Of a DNA stretch of 64,000 nt, positions 51,481 to 60,520 are shown one piece after another. The notes beneath the pieces are model-generated. The model made no database searches. It was not told where the DNA came from and saw only the letters and a list, made by a program, of their open reading frames with translations. This stretch comes from Alphaproteobacteria bacterium (GTDB lineage Bacteria; Pseudomonadota; Alphaproteobacteria; Rhodobacterales; Rhodobacteraceae), in contig JAUHXK010000004.1 of assembly GCA_030427405.1 (NCBI GenBank), positions 62,001 through 126,000 of the forward strand, written 5' to 3'. Made by a program: the position numbers and the translations under genes. Within the stretch, counting starts at the first letter, position 1. Every line of letters begins with the position of its first letter.

Positions 51481-53097
51481 ATGACATTGAATCTTTCGAT
51501 GCCCGGGCACGACGAACTTAAGCCTCGGATTACGGTATTTGGCGTTGGCGGCGCTGGCGGCAATGCCGTGAACAACATGATTGAAAAGCAGCTGGACGGC
51601 GTAGACTTCGTCGTGGCCAACACCGATGCGCAGGCGCTGCAGCAAAGCCATTCCTCGGCGCGGGTGCAGCTGGGCGTCAAGGTCACCGAAGGGTTGGGCG
51701 CGGGCGCGCGGCCGTCTGTAGGGGCCTCTGCCGCCGAAGAAAGCATCGAACAGATCGTCGACCACCTTGCTGGCGCGCATATGTGCTTTATCACCGCGGG
51801 GATGGGCGGCGGAACCGGTACGGGCGCGGCTCCGATCATCGCGCAGGCGGCGCGTGAACTTGGCGTTTTGACCGTCGGTGTCGTGACCAAGCCGTTCCAG
51901 TTCGAAGGCGCCAAGCGCATGCGGCAGGCCGAAGACGGCGTTGAGGCGCTGCAAAAGGTTGTCGATACGCTGATCATCATCCCCAACCAGAACCTGTTCC
52001 GGCTGGCCAACGAAAAGACCACCTTTACCGAAGCGTTTTCGATGGCGGATGACGTTCTGCACCAGGGCGTCAAAGGCGTGACCGACCTGATGGTGCGTCC
52101 GGGTCTGATCAACCTCGATTTTGCCGACGTTCGCGCCGTGATGGACGAGATGGGCAAGGCGATGATGGGCACCGGCGAAGCGACCGGCGAAGATCGTGCC
52201 ATTCAGGCCGCTGAAAAGGCGATTGCCAATCCGCTGCTGGACGAAATCAGCCTCAAGGGCGCCAAGGGCGTTCTGATCAACATCACCGGGTCGCATGACC
52301 TGACCCTGTTCGAACTGGACGAGGCCGCCAACCGCATCCGCGAGGAAGTCGACCCCGAGGCAAACATCATCGTGGGTTCGACCCTTGATACCGCAATGGA
52401 AGGCGCCATGCGCGTTTCCGTGGTCGCAACGGGCATTGACGCCAGCGACGTTCAGGCCGACGCGCCGATCGCCCGCCGCCCGATGGCGGCACCGCTGACC
52501 CGCACGGTTTCGGCCGAAGAGCCAGCCCCGGAAGAGATGGTCGCCGCGGACGAGGCTCCGGCCCCCAGCGAACCGGTTCGCGAACCGTCGCTTTTTGAGG
52601 CTGCCGAGGAACAGGTGGCAGAGCCTGCACCGCGGTACGAGCCGCGTCAGGCGCAGGTTCAGGATGACGACGGCCTGCCGCCGCCAGCCTATCAGCCGCG
52701 CGTGGCCGAGTTTGAACCGCAGCCCGATCTGACCGAAGCTGCGCCCGAGCAATATGCCGCTCCGGCAGAAGCGACACCCGGAACGCCGTCGCCCGAAGCC
52801 CTGCAGCGCTTGCAGGCGGCCGTTCAGAACGTACCGTCATCCAAGCAGCGTCTGACCGCATCGCGCCCGCAAGAGCCGATCGCCCAGCCGCAGCCCGAAG
52901 CGGAAGACCGGCCGCGTTTTGGCTTTAACCGCCTGATCGACCGGATGACCGGCCACGCGGCGGATACACCGGCGCAACCGGTCCGGCAGCAGCCGGAAAT
53001 GCGCCAAACTGACGTTACGGCACCTGCCCAGGAAGAGGCAGACCCCGACCACGACCGGATTGAAATCCCCGCCTTCTTGCGGCGTCAGGCCAACTGA
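51481..53097 (+). CDS. ftsZ: Cell division GTPase FtsZ
   Basis: This is the tubulin-like Z-ring protein, 538 residues. The GTPase core (about residues 1-320) has [18 protein letters not shown], the tubulin signature [28 protein letters not shown] and [12 protein letters not shown] very long linker of about 190 residues, rich in Pro, Glu, Ala and Gln, follows. The chain ends in the conserved tail [12 protein letters not shown], which binds FtsA. The long linker is usual in alphaproteobacteria. It has its own upstream region and a terminator, so it can be transcribed alone. Confidence 0.97.
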   Translation: MTLNLSMPGHDELKPRITVFGVGGAGGNAVNNMIEKQLDGVDFVVANTDAQALQQSHSSARVQLGVKVTEGLGAGARPSVGASAAEESIEQIVDHLAGAHMCFITAGMGGGTGTGAAPIIAQAARELGVLTVGVVTKPFQFEGAKRMRQAEDGVEALQKVVDTLIIIPNQNLFRLANEKTTFTEAFSMADDVLHQGVKGVTDLMVRPGLINLDFADVRAVMDEMGKAMMGTGEATGEDRAIQAAEKAIANPLLDEISLKGAKGVLINITGSHDLTLFELDEAANRIREEVDPEANIIVGSTLDTAMEGAMRVSVVATGIDASDVQADAPIARRPMAAPLTRTVSAEEPAPEEMVAADEAPAPSEPVREPSLFEAAEEQVAEPAPRYEPRQAQVQDDDGLPPPAYQPRVAEFEPQPDLTEAAPEQYAAPAEATPGTPSPEALQRLQAAVQNVPSSKQRLTASRPQEPIAQPQPEAEDRPRFGFNRLIDRMTGHAADTPAQPVRQQPEMRQTDVTAPAQEEADPDHDRIEIPAFLRRQAN

Positions 53098-53121
53098 TCG
53101 CGGTAACAAAATCATGACAAA

Positions 53122-53147
53122 GGGCCGCCGTCTGGCGGCTCTTTTTT
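53122..53147 (+). terminator. Rho-independent terminator after ftsZ
   Basis: The stem GGGCCGCC-GTCT-GGCGGCTC has 8 pairs including one G.U and is followed by six T. It lies 24 nt after the ftsZ stop and separates ftsZ from lpxC. Confidence 0.85.
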
Positions 53148-53311
53148 GTTGTATTGCAATGGTATAAGCCTAGGTAAGCAGGGTTTTGCCGATCTGTCGC
53201 AGAACTGTTTCATTCAGTTACAAAGAGTGAGTTGAGCCTTTGCCTCGCCTCGCTTACCTCAGGGTGCAACACAGCCCGACACAGGCTGGACACCACTCAC
53301 TGAGGTTCGTT

Positions 53312-54232
53312 TTGCAACATACGCTCAATTCTCCGGTCACGTTCACAGGGTTTGGCCTGCACAGCGGCAAGCCTGCGAAAATGGTCCTGAGACCGGCGGC
53401 GGCCGGCCATGGTATCTGGTTCAAGCGTACAGATATCGAGGTTGGCGACACGATGGTGCCTGCGGCCTATGACATGACCGAGCATGTTCCTTTGTGTACG
53501 CGTCTGGTCAACACCAGCGGCGTGTCGGTTTCGACCGTCGAACATATCATGGCCGCTCTGGCCGGGTGCGGGGTCCACAACGTTCTGATTGAGATCGACG
53601 GCCCCGAAGTTCCGGTTATGGATGGATCGTCCGTATCGTTCGTCCGTACCATCATGGCTGCCGGCCTGCGCCGGCAGGCGGCGCCGGTTCTGGCCTTCGA
53701 GATTCTCAAGCCGGTCAGCATCAGCCACAATGGCGGCACGGCCAGCCTTATCCCGTCGGAAAATTTCGAAATCGAATTCACGATTGATTTCGAAGACAAG
53801 ATCATCGGCCGCCAGACCTATTGCCTGAATATGTCCAACGGGTCTTTTGCGCGCGAACTGAGTGACAGCCGCACCTTCTGCCGCAAGGCCGATGTTGATG
53901 CGATGCGCGAAAACGGTCTTGCCCAGGGTGGTACTTTGGACAACGCGGTGGTTGTCGACGGCGAAACTGTTTTGACGCCGGGCGGGCTGCGCCACCAGAA
54001 CGAGGCGGTCCGGCACAAGATGCTGGACGCGTTCGGCGACCTTTACCTGGCTGGCGGCCCGATCCTGGGCCGGTATGTGGGCGAACGTTCCGGCCACACC
54101 GCCACCAACAAGCTGCTGCGCAAGCTGTTTGAAACACCGGGGGCGGTGCGCCCGATCCTGTGCACGCCCGACCAGGCTACCCGCTTGCCGGGGCAGGGGC
54201 TTGTCATGGACGAAATCCCGCAAGTCGCCTGA
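53312..54232 (+). CDS. lpxC: UDP-3-O-acyl-N-acetylglucosamine deacetylase LpxC
   Basis: This zinc enzyme carries out the committed step of lipid A synthesis. With the TTG start at 53312 it has 306 residues, the same as E. coli LpxC. GAGG lies 6 nt upstream. An earlier TTG at 53240 would add 24 unrelated residues. Zinc ligands are in STVEHIMAALAGCGVHN and RHKMLDAFGDLYLAG, and the catalytic His is in GERSGHTATN. FTGFGLHSG and VMDGSSVSFV are further marks. Its presence after ftsZ is usual in proteobacteria. Confidence 0.95.
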   Translation: MQHTLNSPVTFTGFGLHSGKPAKMVLRPAAAGHGIWFKRTDIEVGDTMVPAAYDMTEHVPLCTRLVNTSGVSVSTVEHIMAALAGCGVHNVLIEIDGPEVPVMDGSSVSFVRTIMAAGLRRQAAPVLAFEILKPVSISHNGGTASLIPSENFEIEFTIDFEDKIIGRQTYCLNMSNGSFARELSDSRTFCRKADVDAMRENGLAQGGTLDNAVVVDGETVLTPGGLRHQNEAVRHKMLDAFGDLYLAGGPILGRYVGERSGHTATNKLLRKLFETPGAVRPILCTPDQATRLPGQGLVMDEIPQVA

Positions 54233-54349
54233 TCGGAACATCGTTGGCAGACAATTGCATCTGCGCGCGGATAAGACGTTTTGCACCGGAATTTTATGTG
54301 CTAGACCAAAGCCCAATCCGGGGTTACCCCAAGAGACAATACGACTAGG

Positions 54350-55222
54350 ATGGGCGGTATGGTTGGCAGCAAAGCGGCAGTCAGGCTTGCGGGTGCATTT
54401 CTTCTGGCAGCCACTCTGACGGCATGCGGCAACGCGGGTGGGCTTTTCGGCAACAAGGGTGCTGACCGCAGCCAGAACCTTGAAGGTTATACTCCTGAAC
54501 AGATTTATACGCGCGGCGAATATGAGTTGGCGCAGAACCGGGCCGATGATGCCGCATGGTATTTTTCCGAGGTCGAACGGCTGTACCCCTATTCCGACTG
54601 GGCCAAACGGTCGCTGATCATGCAGGCGTTTTCCTTTCATTCCGACAAGAATTACGAGGAAAGCCGCGCCTCGGCGCAGCGTTACATCGACTTTTACCCA
54701 ACCGACGAAGATGCGGCATATGCCCAATATCTTTTGGCGCTCAGCTATTATGACCAAATCGACGAAGTTGGCCGCGACCAGGGCCTGACGTTTCAGGCGC
54801 TGCAGTCTTTGCGTACCGTGATCGAAGTTTATCCTGACAGCGAATATGCCACCTCGGCGGTGCTGAAGTTTGACCTGGCCTTTGATCACCTGGCAGGCAA
54901 AGAGATGGAAATCGGGCGCTATTACCTGCGTCAGGATCACTATACCGCTGCGATCAACCGGTTCCGCGTTGTTGTCGAAGATTTCCAGACCACATCCCAT
55001 ACAGCCGAGGCGCTGTATCGTCTGGTCGAGGCATATCTGTCGCTGGGTCTGGTGAACGAGGCACAGTCCGCCGGTGCGATTCTGGGTTACAACTATCAAT
55101 CCTCGGAATGGTATGACAGCGCCTACAAGCTGTTGACCTCGCGTGGTCTGGACCTCAAGAGCCGGGGCGACAACTGGCTCAGCACGATCTACCGGCAGAC
55201 GATCAAGGGTGAGTGGTTGTAA
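54350..55222 (+). CDS. bamD: Outer-membrane assembly lipoprotein BamD
   Basis: This component of the BAM complex inserts beta-barrel proteins. The 290-residue precursor has a lipoprotein signal (AFLLAATLTACGN). It carries five TPR-like repeats, for example YTPEQIYTRGEYELAQNRADDAAWYFSEVERLYPYSDWA and SYYDQIDEVGRDQGLTFQALQSLRTVIEVYPDSEYA. The start may be the ATG at 54350 or 54359. It precedes recN, a pairing common in alphaproteobacteria. Confidence 0.92.
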   Translation: MGGMVGSKAAVRLAGAFLLAATLTACGNAGGLFGNKGADRSQNLEGYTPEQIYTRGEYELAQNRADDAAWYFSEVERLYPYSDWAKRSLIMQAFSFHSDKNYEESRASAQRYIDFYPTDEDAAYAQYLLALSYYDQIDEVGRDQGLTFQALQSLRTVIEVYPDSEYATSAVLKFDLAFDHLAGKEMEIGRYYLRQDHYTAAINRFRVVVEDFQTTSHTAEALYRLVEAYLSLGLVNEAQSAGAILGYNYQSSEWYDSAYKLLTSRGLDLKSRGDNWLSTIYRQTIKGEWL

Positions 55223-55258
55223 TCGTCATGGCTGTTGGCTTGGGACGCTGGTAACCCG

Positions 55259-56908
55259 ATGCTGCGCGCCCTCGATATCCGCGACATGCTGATCATCGAC
55301 CGGCTGGACCTTGTGTTCCAGCCGGGCCTGAACGCTTTGACCGGCGAAACCGGGGCAGGCAAGTCGATCTTGCTGGATTCCCTTGGCTTTGTGCTGGGTT
55401 GGCGCGGGCGTGCGGAATTGGTGCGCCAGGGGGCCGCACAGGGCGAGGTCGTGGCCGAGTTCGAGTTGGCCGACGACCACCCGGCCCATGCCGTTCTGGC
55501 CGAGGCGGGGCTGCCCGGCGGATCGGAACTGATCCTGCGCAGGATCAACACGGCTGAGGGGCGCAAGACCGCTTGGGTCAATGACCGCAGATGTTCGGGC
55601 GAGGTATTGCGCGCCCTGTCCGATACCCTGATCGAACTACACGGTCAGCATGACGACCGCGGCCTTCTGAACCCACGAGGGCACCGTGCGATGCTTGATG
55701 CCTATGCCGGGGCGGCAGAGCAGATTGCAGCCGTGCGTGCCGCATGGGGCCAGGTGGCGCGGACGCGGAAGGCGCTTGAGGAAACCGAGGCCGCGTTGCA
55801 GGCGATGCAGGCCGAAGAAGAGTTTCTGCGTCATTCGGTAGCCGAACTCGATCAGCTTGACCCGCAACCCGGCGAGGATGCGGAACTTGATGCGCGCCGC
55901 CGCATGATGCAGGGGGCCGAACGTATTCGCGACGATGTCGCCCGTGCCTTTGCACTGTTGGGCGGTGACGGTGCCGAAGGCGCGATGGCCGATGCTCTGC
56001 GGTGGCTGGAAGGGGTGTCCGACAATGCCGGGGGCCAGTTGGAAGAGCCCATCACAGCGTTGGGGCGCGCGCTGATCGAACTGGGCGAAGCGCAGGATGG
56101 TGTCAATGCCTGCCTGCAGGCGCTGGAGTTCAACCCGGCAGACTTGGAACAGGCCGAGGAACGGTTGTTTGCGATACGGGCCTTGGCCCGCAAGCACGAC
56201 GTGACGCCTGACGCACTGGGCACGTTCGCTGAAACACTGCGTGAACGGTTGCACCGGCTGGATGCAGGTGATGCCGATCTGTCCGAACGCCGCGCTGCCC
56301 TGTCTGCGGCGCAGGGAACCTATGATGAGGCCGCCGAGGCCCTGAGTGTCATGCGCCGGGCGGCCGCCGTACAGTTGGATGCCGCGGTCATGACCGAACT
56401 TGCGCCCCTCAAGATGGAGCGCGCGGTGTTTCGCACGGATATCACCCCGGCCGAGGCTGGCCCCGAAGGGGTCGACGCGGTTGCGTTCACGGTTGCAACA
56501 AACCCCGGGGCACCATCCGGACCATTGAACAAGATCGCGTCCGGCGGTGAACTGAGCCGGTTTCTTCTGGCACTCAAGGTTTGTCTGACCGGCGAGCGCA
56601 GCGCCCGCACCATGATATTCGACGAAATCGACCGCGGTGTCGGCGGGGCCACGGCCGATGCGGTCGGTCGGCGCCTGTCTGCGCTTGCGCAGGGCGGGCA
56701 GGTACTGGTTGTCACCCATTCTCCGCAGGTGGCGGCGCGTGCACAGCATCACTGGCGGGTGCAGAAACAGGTGGCGGATGGGCAGACATTGTCAACGGTT
56801 GTCCCGCTGGCCGCGGATGACCGGGTTGACGAGATTGCTCGGATGGTTGCGGGCGACACCATAACCGACGAGGCGCGCGCAGCCGCACGGGCGCTGTTGC
56901 ATCCGTGA
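55259..56908 (+). CDS. recN: DNA repair protein RecN
   Basis: This SMC-like ATPase acts in double-strand break repair. The 549 residues have a Walker A (ALTGETGAGKSILLDSLGF), a split coiled-coil middle (about residues 150-370), a signature (KIASGGELSRFLLALK) and a Walker B (TMIFDEIDRGVGG). The D/H-loop region is VLVVTHSPQVAARA. I use the ATG at 55259 (MLRALDIRDMLIIDRLDL). Unlike the helicase gene, no LexA box is visible upstream, so it may depend on bamD transcription. Confidence 0.95.
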   Translation: MLRALDIRDMLIIDRLDLVFQPGLNALTGETGAGKSILLDSLGFVLGWRGRAELVRQGAAQGEVVAEFELADDHPAHAVLAEAGLPGGSELILRRINTAEGRKTAWVNDRRCSGEVLRALSDTLIELHGQHDDRGLLNPRGHRAMLDAYAGAAEQIAAVRAAWGQVARTRKALEETEAALQAMQAEEEFLRHSVAELDQLDPQPGEDAELDARRRMMQGAERIRDDVARAFALLGGDGAEGAMADALRWLEGVSDNAGGQLEEPITALGRALIELGEAQDGVNACLQALEFNPADLEQAEERLFAIRALARKHDVTPDALGTFAETLRERLHRLDAGDADLSERRAALSAAQGTYDEAAEALSVMRRAAAVQLDAAVMTELAPLKMERAVFRTDITPAEAGPEGVDAVAFTVATNPGAPSGPLNKIASGGELSRFLLALKVCLTGERSARTMIFDEIDRGVGGATADAVGRRLSALAQGGQVLVVTHSPQVAARAQHHWRVQKQVADGQTLSTVVPLAADDRVDEIARMVAGDTITDEARAAARALLHP

Positions 56909-57101
56909 TGCAAACTTGCCGCGCCTGATCCCTTGCTGAGGTGCCATGCGGCTTTTCTATGGATCGAAGGTCATTTACTAAGAACATTAAGACGTTCATG
57001 AAGGCTGGAGTCTCCGGTTCCGCGCAGTGTCTTGCCGCTGTTTGTGGTTTTTGTACCGGGGCAGGCCGATCTGAACGGTTAAGGATGACCCGAGGGGGCA
57101 A

Positions 57102-58787
57102 ATGACCCAGTCGACAGGCACCGTTCTTCGGAACCAGCTGAATCAGGCCATGTCCGCCATCAAGGATGCCTGGCGGGTCATGCGCCGCAGGGGGCCCAGC
57201 CAGATCCAGTTCTGGTTCATCGCGCTGGCGATCGGTATCGCTGCGGGTTTCATGGCGCTTGGCTTTCGCAAGGCCATCCAGGCGCTGCAGGCCTATATCT
57301 ATGATACCGAAGACATCCTGATGCTGCACAGCCATGTCGAGAAATTGCCGTGGTTGTTGATACTGGTTACGCCCATCATAGGCGGCTTGATCGTAGGGGT
57401 CATCCTGCACAGGTTTACGGATGACGGCCGGGTGCGGTCGGTTGCGGATGTGATCGAAGGTGCGGCTGTGACCGACGGCCGGGTGGAAACCAAGGCTGGG
57501 TTCGCGTCACTTCTGGCTTCGTTGATCACACTCAGTTCTGGCGGATCGACGGGCCGCGAGGGGCCGGTCGTCCATATGGCCGGGGTCATTTCAACCTGGG
57601 TCAGCGACCGGATTCACGCGGATGGAATCACTGGCCGGGACCTTCTGGGATGCGCTGTTGCAGCTGCTGTTTCGGCCAGTTTCAATGCCCCGATCGCCGG
57701 GGCCTTGTTCGCGCTCGAGGTTGTTCTGCGCCATTTTGCGGTGCACGCCTTTGCGCCAATTGTCATTGCGTCGGTCGCCGGAACCGTCATCAACCGGCTG
57801 GAATATGGCGACGTCACCGAATTTGCGCTGAACACGCCGGGGTCCCTGCAGTTCTACGTGGAACTGCCGGCATTCCTGATGCTGGGGCTGATCTGCGGGC
57901 TGGTATCGTTGCTGTTGATGCGGTCGATTTTCTTTGCCGAAGATATCGGAAACCATATCCAAAGCCGCCTGTCTTTGCCGGGGTGGTTGCGACCGGGTAT
58001 TTCGGGGGCCATGCTGGGGCTTCTGGCGATTTGGTTCCCCCATATTATCGGGGTCGGCTATGAGACCACGATGCGCGCGCTGAGCGGTGACCTGGTCCTG
58101 ACTACCGCCATCCTGTTTGCGGTGATCAAGACAATCGCGGTGGCCATTACCATGGGCGGTCGCATGGGGGGTGGAGTGTTTTCCCCATCCCTGATGATTG
58201 GTGCATTGACCGGTCTGGCATTCGGCCTGATCGCCACAGGCTTGCTGCCGCATGTGTCGGGCACGCATACCCTATACGCCTTTGCCGGGATGGGGGCCGT
58301 TGCCGCCGCGGTGCTGGGCGCGCCCATTTCGACCACGTTGATCGTGTTCGAGCTGACCGGAGACTGGCAAATCGGCCTGGCGGTGATGGTGTCAGTTTCC
58401 ATGTCCACCGCACTGGCGTCACGGCTGGTGGACCGGTCCTTTTTCCTGACGCAGTTGGAACGCCGGAACGTGCACCTGGCCGCAGGGCCACAGGCCTATT
58501 TGCTGGCCATGTTGCGGGCTGGTTCGGTCATGCGCCCCCTTGAGGCTGACGGATCGCTTACCGCAGCCGAGGCACAGGCGCTGGTCGAGCAAGGCCTGTG
58601 TGTCAGGGCAGGCGACACCCTTGAAGCGGCCATGCCTTATTTCGATCGGGGCGACATTGGCAGCATCCCCGTTGTCGCTACAGACGATAACGGGCGTGAA
58701 TGCCCCGTCGGGGCCTTGCTGCATGTCGACGCGCTAAAGGCTTATAACCGGGCGCTGGCAGCGACCGCCGCCGAGGAACATTCCTGA
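57102..58787 (+). CDS. CLC-family chloride channel/transporter with C-terminal CBS-like region
   Basis: This is a membrane protein of 561 residues. Selectivity motifs are SSGGSTGREGP (gating Glu153) and GGRMGGGVFSPSLMIGA. Glu206 lies in FNAPIAGALFALEVVLRHF. At the position of the internal proton glutamate of E. coli CLC (Glu203) it has Val207, as vertebrate CLC channels do. The C-terminal 70 residues (SLTAAEAQALVEQGLCVRAGDTLEAAMPYFDRGDIGSIPVV) are CBS-like. It could be a channel rather than an antiporter. A GAGGGGG site precedes the ATG. It is a single-gene unit. Confidence 0.88.
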   Translation: MTQSTGTVLRNQLNQAMSAIKDAWRVMRRRGPSQIQFWFIALAIGIAAGFMALGFRKAIQALQAYIYDTEDILMLHSHVEKLPWLLILVTPIIGGLIVGVILHRFTDDGRVRSVADVIEGAAVTDGRVETKAGFASLLASLITLSSGGSTGREGPVVHMAGVISTWVSDRIHADGITGRDLLGCAVAAAVSASFNAPIAGALFALEVVLRHFAVHAFAPIVIASVAGTVINRLEYGDVTEFALNTPGSLQFYVELPAFLMLGLICGLVSLLLMRSIFFAEDIGNHIQSRLSLPGWLRPGISGAMLGLLAIWFPHIIGVGYETTMRALSGDLVLTTAILFAVIKTIAVAITMGGRMGGGVFSPSLMIGALTGLAFGLIATGLLPHVSGTHTLYAFAGMGAVAAAVLGAPISTTLIVFELTGDWQIGLAVMVSVSMSTALASRLVDRSFFLTQLERRNVHLAAGPQAYLLAMLRAGSVMRPLEADGSLTAAEAQALVEQGLCVRAGDTLEAAMPYFDRGDIGSIPVVATDDNGRECPVGALLHVDALKAYNRALAATAAEEHS

Positions 58788-58826
58788 CCCGGTTTCGGGT
58801 CTGTTCACATCGTTTATCGGCAGGCG

Positions 58827-59885
58827 CTATGGCTGGATATCGCTAACCAATGGTTTGCGATTCTTGACGTGCCGGGCCACCAGGGCGCGCATTTGCTTGC
58901 CCGTGGGGGGCGTGGCGCGGGCCAATGGCGGCGCGTATGACTGCGCCTGGATTTCTGGAAACAGCGCAGCAATCTCTGCCCGCGCCTCGGCGCCGACGCC
59001 CGCAAGGGCACCCGGGCCGGTGAACAGGCTTTCGCTGGGGGCGCCTTCTGCAAACACGACCTCATGCTGATCAAACAGCAAATGAAAATACGTTACAGAA
59101 TGGACGTTTTCTTCGACGGTGATACCTGGAATTCCGACCAGTTTGTTCGCCGGTACCAGGACCTCTTCCGAGGAGAACATCCGCGCCGCAATTGGTGATC
59201 GGACCAGCATTCTGTGCTGCGGCGAAACGACAAGATCGTTTTCGGGCAGCCCATCGCCAAGCGCGCCCCTGGATATTCTGATCGGACGCAGCTTCGGCTT
59301 TCTTGTCAGGTCGATCCTGTCCAAGGCGCGCGACCCGATCCAACGCACGGTTTGCGGCCCGTGATCCAGCGTCATCACCGCATCACCGACCCGCAACGTT
59401 TCAATCTGCCGCGGCCCGTCAGGGGTGGCGATGCGCGTACCGGCGGCAAAACACGGCACCGTCGTGTCAATGTCGATGCTCGGGCCGTTGTCGACAATCC
59501 CATTGATCGTCAATGGTGTGTTCAGTGGCGGAACAGCCCCACCGAGAAACGCCATGAAATAGCCGTCCTCGCTGTCGATCCCGATCGAGTTGCCGTTGCC
59601 GTTGATGTCATAGTCAAACAGACCGATCTGATAGACGTTGGTTCCGTCTGTTACTTCGATCGTATAATCCCAGTAGATGATTTCGCCATTATAGGTCTGG
59701 GTCGGGTCGTTTGCCGTCTCGTTCGAGGCGCTGTCACCACTGAACACAGTGCCGTCGGCGCCCTCTTCGATGGTGATCTGGCTGTAAGCGGAAATCTGGA
59801 ACGTTGTTCCGGTCGCATCGGCTGCCGCGCCTGTGTCGGACAACGTGGAATCGGTGCGAAAGGCACCATAGATGGTAGTCGGCAT
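58827..59885 (-). CDS. Hint-domain protein
   Basis: This 352-residue protein is of a type abundant in roseobacters. Residues 1-140 are acidic and glycine/asparagine-rich (TDSTLSDTGAAAD, DYDINGNGNSIGIDSEDG), possibly calcium-binding. Residues 143-295 form a Hint (hedgehog/intein) domain: VPCFAAGTRIATPDGPRQIETLRVGDAVMTLD, VVSPQHRMLVRS, NVHSVTYFHLLFDQHEVVFAEG. The Cys at the domain start and the later His residues fit autoprocessing. It is probably exported by a non-Sec route, since there is no signal peptide. Function unknown. Confidence 0.82.
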   Translation of the reverse strand: MPTTIYGAFRTDSTLSDTGAAADATGTTFQISAYSQITIEEGADGTVFSGDSASNETANDPTQTYNGEIIYWDYTIEVTDGTNVYQIGLFDYDINGNGNSIGIDSEDGYFMAFLGGAVPPLNTPLTINGIVDNGPSIDIDTTVPCFAAGTRIATPDGPRQIETLRVGDAVMTLDHGPQTVRWIGSRALDRIDLTRKPKLRPIRISRGALGDGLPENDLVVSPQHRMLVRSPIAARMFSSEEVLVPANKLVGIPGITVEENVHSVTYFHLLFDQHEVVFAEGAPSESLFTGPGALAGVGAEARAEIAALFPEIQAQSYAPPLARATPPTGKQMRALVARHVKNRKPLVSDIQP

Positions 59886-60111
59886 GAAACCCGGCCCTTA
59901 CTGGTAAACTATGCGTAACAAGACGCGTATAGCGCCTGATCCCGCTGCTCTACCAGTGAAATTCGACATTTATTGGGCGTGGCCAGGGAATAGTGCCACC
60001 GGTCGCAGTGCGTTGCCACAGTCGGTGGCGCAGCATTCGGCCCGGTCGACAGCCCGGCCCGCGCGGGGTGGCCACCGCGCTTTGCCCGCAACCGAGCCTG
60101 CCTGGCCAGAG

Positions 60112-60456
60112 TCAGATCTGTTCAACCTTGACGCTGTCGCTGGGATAGAAGGCCAGATAACCCTTGATCTCGGCAACCCCGGCAATCGGGTCCTCATAGC
60201 TCCAGGCGGCGTTTTCCGTGGTAGACGACTTGTTGACGATCGAAAAATGCACCGCATCCCCTTTGTGAGGGCAATGGGTAACCTTGTCTGTCTGATCCAG
60301 AAACGCCATCGCAATGTCCGAGCGCGGGAAATAGATCACAGATGCCAGGTCGCCTTCGACAAGCTCCAGCGCATTGGTGGTTTCGCCCAGAATCGCGCCG
60401 CCGGACCGCACGCTCCATTTGCCGCTTGCTTTGCGGATCGTGATGAGTTCCGTCAT
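60112..60456 (-). CDS. DUF427 domain protein
   Basis: This is a 114-residue cytoplasmic protein of DUF427. It has GAILGETTNALELVEGDLASVIYFPRSDIAM, THCPHKGDAVHFSI and AAWSYEDPIAGVAEIKGYLAFYPSDSVKV. The fold is a small beta barrel and the biochemical role is unknown. GGAAGGAAAC precedes the ATG. It lies 64 nt before the aminopeptidase gene on the same strand and may be cotranscribed. The 226 bp before it (59886-60111) hold nothing I recognise. Confidence 0.85.
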   Translation of the reverse strand: MTELITIRKASGKWSVRSGGAILGETTNALELVEGDLASVIYFPRSDIAMAFLDQTDKVTHCPHKGDAVHFSIVNKSSTTENAAWSYEDPIAGVAEIKGYLAFYPSDSVKVEQI

Positions 60457-60520
60457 CCCCGTTTCCTTCCCATTTTCATTCAGGGCCTCTCCTGTGCCCG
60501 GTCATTGTAACACTCCGGTG

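Noticed and set aside
51271..54240. Long minus-strand frames opposite ftsZ and lpxC
   Set aside because: They are antisense shadows of well-recognised genes, with no domain motif and no ribosome sites.
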